38,253 nucleotides of DNA from the NCBI RefSeq assembly GCF_017312365.1, contig NZ_BLJI01000038.1:1-38253 (forward strand), written 5' to 3'. Below, piece by piece: positions 36,559-38,253 of the stretch. How positions within the stretch are numbered: the stretch's first letter is position 1; each line of letters opens with the position of its first letter. Made by a program: the position numbers and the translations under genes. The stretch comes from Chroococcus sp. FPU101 (GTDB lineage: Bacteria > Cyanobacteriota > Cyanobacteriia > Cyanobacteriales > Microcystaceae). Under the pieces are notes generated by a model that worked only from the letters and a program-made list of their open reading frames with translations, made no database searches and was not told the DNA's origin.

Positions 36559-37935
36559 ATGTTTTCTCAAGAAGTGCTGATTCGTCGTTATACCCCCCCT
36601 ACCTGTACCCTAGAATTATCGGGTCGTCGTTCTCCGCTATACTTGTGGACGGGACAAAATCGAGTAAAAGATTTAGGATTTGAATTACGCTTTGATGATC
36701 CTAGAAAACCTACGGAAGACCAAATTGTTGTTAAAGGTAATCGCACACAACTGCAACTCTTCAGCGATGTCGTCAATCACTATATTCATAATTTTCTAAA
36801 AACCTCTTCGTCTCATTTACCTTTGACCACTAATTCTACAGCTATCCTCTCGCCATCAACGATTACCCTGCCGTCTGTACCTTCTCTACAGCCTTTAGGA
36901 CTACTTAAACACGAATTGTCTTTCGGTTCTCTTATCGTCGAACCTCCTCAAGCTTCGATTATTCTAAATGCCTCTCAACTCTATGACTTAGCCAATGCCT
37001 TAGAAGAATATAGAACAGACGTATCTATTTTGCCTGCGATCACTAAACCCTCATTAAAGCAAGTCGCAGCAACTTGGTTAGGAACGGCTGCTACGACTTT
37101 TCTTGTCGCGTTAGGTGTAGGACTAGCAAGTGTTCAGATTCGAGAAAATCTGCAAAAAACAGCCAATCAAGTTGAAAATGAGCCTATACCTTCACAATCC
37201 AATGTTAAAGATGTTTTGCCACCCGTTCCACCGCCACCCACTGGTACGCCTGTTCCTAAGCCCAGTGTTCCGCCTACACTCGCGCAACGCCAACCCTTAC
37301 CCACACCATCGACAGTAGTCGCCGTCCCCCCACCGCCCCGCAATCCATCAATTCCAGTGGTCATTCCGCCGAGGGCAGTTCTTCCGCCGCCTCCTGTTGT
37401 TCCTCAGCCGAATAGTACCGCAATTATTATCACTCCTAGAGATAATCTTTCTTCTGTTCCATCACCAACAGTCGCCCCTCTACCTTCTGCTGTTGCGCCA
37501 AAAGCGACGCAAAACGTTTCACCACAAGCTTTTAATCCCAATCCACCACCACCCAATTTACCAGAGTTACCGCCTTTAGCATCGCCTTCTGTCCCTGCTG
37601 AAACTGCGAGAGTTAATAGTGCGGGAACTAATCAAACGAAAACCTCTCTATTAGATACCATTCCCCAAGTTGGTGAGGCGAGGCAATATTTTCAAGCGCG
37701 TTGGAAACCGCCAGAAAGTCTCAATCAAACATTAGAATATCGCTTACTCCTTAATCAAGATGGTTCAATTGGTCGGATTACTCCACTAAGTCAAGCGTCT
37801 AAAATTTATGTAGACCGAACTAATATCCCGTTAATCGGAGAATCCTTTGTTTCACCTCTAGAAGTAGCAGAAAATCCTCAAATACGTCTTGTTTTAAGTC
37901 CAGATGGCACCGTAAGAACATTTATGGAAGAATAG
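36559..37935 (+). CDS. DUF4335 protein with membrane helix and proline-rich region
   Basis: The predicted 458-residue protein has three regions. The DUF4335 domain covers about 1-165 (VLIRRYTPPTCTLELSGRRS, LGFELRFDDPRKPTEDQI). A membrane helix lies at about 175-192 (WLGTAATTFLVALGVGLA). Residues 210-360 are very rich in Pro (PPVPPPPTGTPVPKPS and similar), an extended tether. The C-terminal 90 residues (LLDTIPQVGEARQYFQARWK...) form a small conserved domain resembling the end of TonB-like proteins. The tether with a terminal domain could cross the periplasm or peptidoglycan. It is downstream of DUF3038. The topology and TonB comparison are inferences. Confidence 0.82.
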   Translation: MFSQEVLIRRYTPPTCTLELSGRRSPLYLWTGQNRVKDLGFELRFDDPRKPTEDQIVVKGNRTQLQLFSDVVNHYIHNFLKTSSSHLPLTTNSTAILSPSTITLPSVPSLQPLGLLKHELSFGSLIVEPPQASIILNASQLYDLANALEEYRTDVSILPAITKPSLKQVAATWLGTAATTFLVALGVGLASVQIRENLQKTANQVENEPIPSQSNVKDVLPPVPPPPTGTPVPKPSVPPTLAQRQPLPTPSTVVAVPPPPRNPSIPVVIPPRAVLPPPPVVPQPNSTAIIITPRDNLSSVPSPTVAPLPSAVAPKATQNVSPQAFNPNPPPPNLPELPPLASPSVPAETARVNSAGTNQTKTSLLDTIPQVGEARQYFQARWKPPESLNQTLEYRLLLNQDGSIGRITPLSQASKIYVDRTNIPLIGESFVSPLEVAENPQIRLVLSPDGTVRTFMEE

Positions 37936-37994
37936 GATTATTTTTGAGTTTTTCAACTGAGCTAAAATTTGTTACTTGGGTCAGATTTTAAATT

Positions 37995-38015
37995 GAGTCA
38001 AAAATTAATTGACTC
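37995..38015. terminator. Hairpin after the DUF4335 gene, possible terminator
   Basis: GAGTCAA (37995-38001) and TTGACTC (38009-38015) form a 7-bp stem with a 7-nt loop, 60 bp after the stop. There is no long T-run, so it may be an operator instead. Confidence 0.35.
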
Positions 38016-38081
38016 GCATGATGATTTTGAATAAATTTTCGGGAACGATAGGATTGTAGTCTCTGAGATTGAGCGGTCATT

Positions 38082-38110
38082 TGGCTGCGCGAACATTTGT
38101 AGCGTAGCCA
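38082..38110. repeat. Small G+C-rich hairpin repeat
   Basis: TGGCTGCGC (38082-38090) and GCGTAGCCA (38102-38110) pair over 9 bp with one G-T mismatch and an 11-nt loop. The loop start shares GCGAACAT with the repeat near 35854. Dispersed palindromes of this kind are common in cyanobacteria. Confidence 0.4.
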
Positions 38111-38154
38111 TTTTCTATCTTTTTTATCATCAAAAAAAATTGTGACGAAGCAGT

Positions 38155-38253
38155 ATGGTCAGTTTTATGAAGAAATTATACCAATTCATTAAATGTTGGC
38201 TACAGATAAAGCCTCCAGAATGTACTGCCATCCAACAAGGGAAGCAATCACCT
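38155..38253 (+). CDS. Start of a gene cut by the window end
   Basis: From ATG 38155 an uninterrupted frame of 33 codons runs to the window end (MVSFMKKLYQFIKCWLQIKP, then PECTAIQQGKQSP). A second ATG at 38167 gives MKKLYQFIKC. The protein begins with a basic amphipathic helix and does not match a family I recognise. It is supported only by the open frame and its place after a gap. Confidence 0.35.
   Translation, partial: MVSFMKKLYQFIKCWLQIKPPECTAIQQGKQSP

Overview
The window is a piece of a cyanobacterial chromosome. The evidence is at least a dozen copies of the HIP1 octamer GCGATCGC scattered through coding DNA, a 16S-tRNA-Ile-23S-5S operon of cyanobacterial type, and many genes of families found mainly or only in cyanobacteria (PedR-like regulator, SpkB-like kinase, CCB1-like, DUF3318, DUF2605, DUF2973, DUF3038, DUF4335). 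The A+T-rich DNA and the single tRNA-Ile in the rRNA spacer fit a unicellular chroococcalean-type organism, but I cannot name a genus.

Layout. Positions 1-5430 hold a complete rRNA operon on the minus strand, driven by a near-consensus promoter at 5398-5426. From 5.7 to 9 kb come nadC, a PedR-like redox regulator overlapping a TolB-like lipoprotein gene, and an APH-fold kinase. From 9.2 to 13.7 kb an SpkB-like Ser/Thr kinase and a PP2C phosphatase, both with N-terminal Cys clusters, flank a membrane-anchored VOC protein. From 13.7 to 17.8 kb come a small DUF4327-like protein, argB, an orphan MalK-type ABC ATPase, an unknown small protein and hrcA. From 18.0 to 19.2 kb there are two damaged genes: a GNAT acetyltransferase frameshifted by a 28-bp two-hairpin insertion inside a HIP1 site, and a relic of a DUF1778 antitoxin. 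A cupin, purB, an aldo/keto reductase, a CCB1-like cytochrome b6f assembly factor, a membrane-anchored unknown and a DUF3318 protein follow.

From 24.1 to 27.1 kb lies the most unusual module: a STAS domain fused to a polyprenyl-phosphate sugar transferase, overlapping an RsbW-like anti-sigma/kinase gene and followed by mdh and an SmtB/ZiaR-type metal-sensing repressor. The repressor's stop codon lies inside a 108-bp inverted-repeat element. sodB, a SpoIID-domain protein, cobU, a GT2-WcaF polysaccharide gene pair, the DUF2605 and DUF2973 genes, a frameshifted YqiA-like hydrolase, a second GNAT, a CPA1 Na+/H+ antiporter, the DUF3038-DUF4335 pair and a gene cut by the window edge complete it.

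Most genes are ordinary housekeeping or cyanobacterial core genes. The best candidate for a little-described system is the STAS-sugar-transferase/RsbW pair, which looks like a partner-switching circuit wired directly onto the first step of polysaccharide synthesis. The window also records small-scale decay: a HIP1-targeted repeat insertion, an antitoxin relic, a homopolymer frameshift and several hairpin repeats. No CRISPR array, phage, transposase or replication origin was seen.
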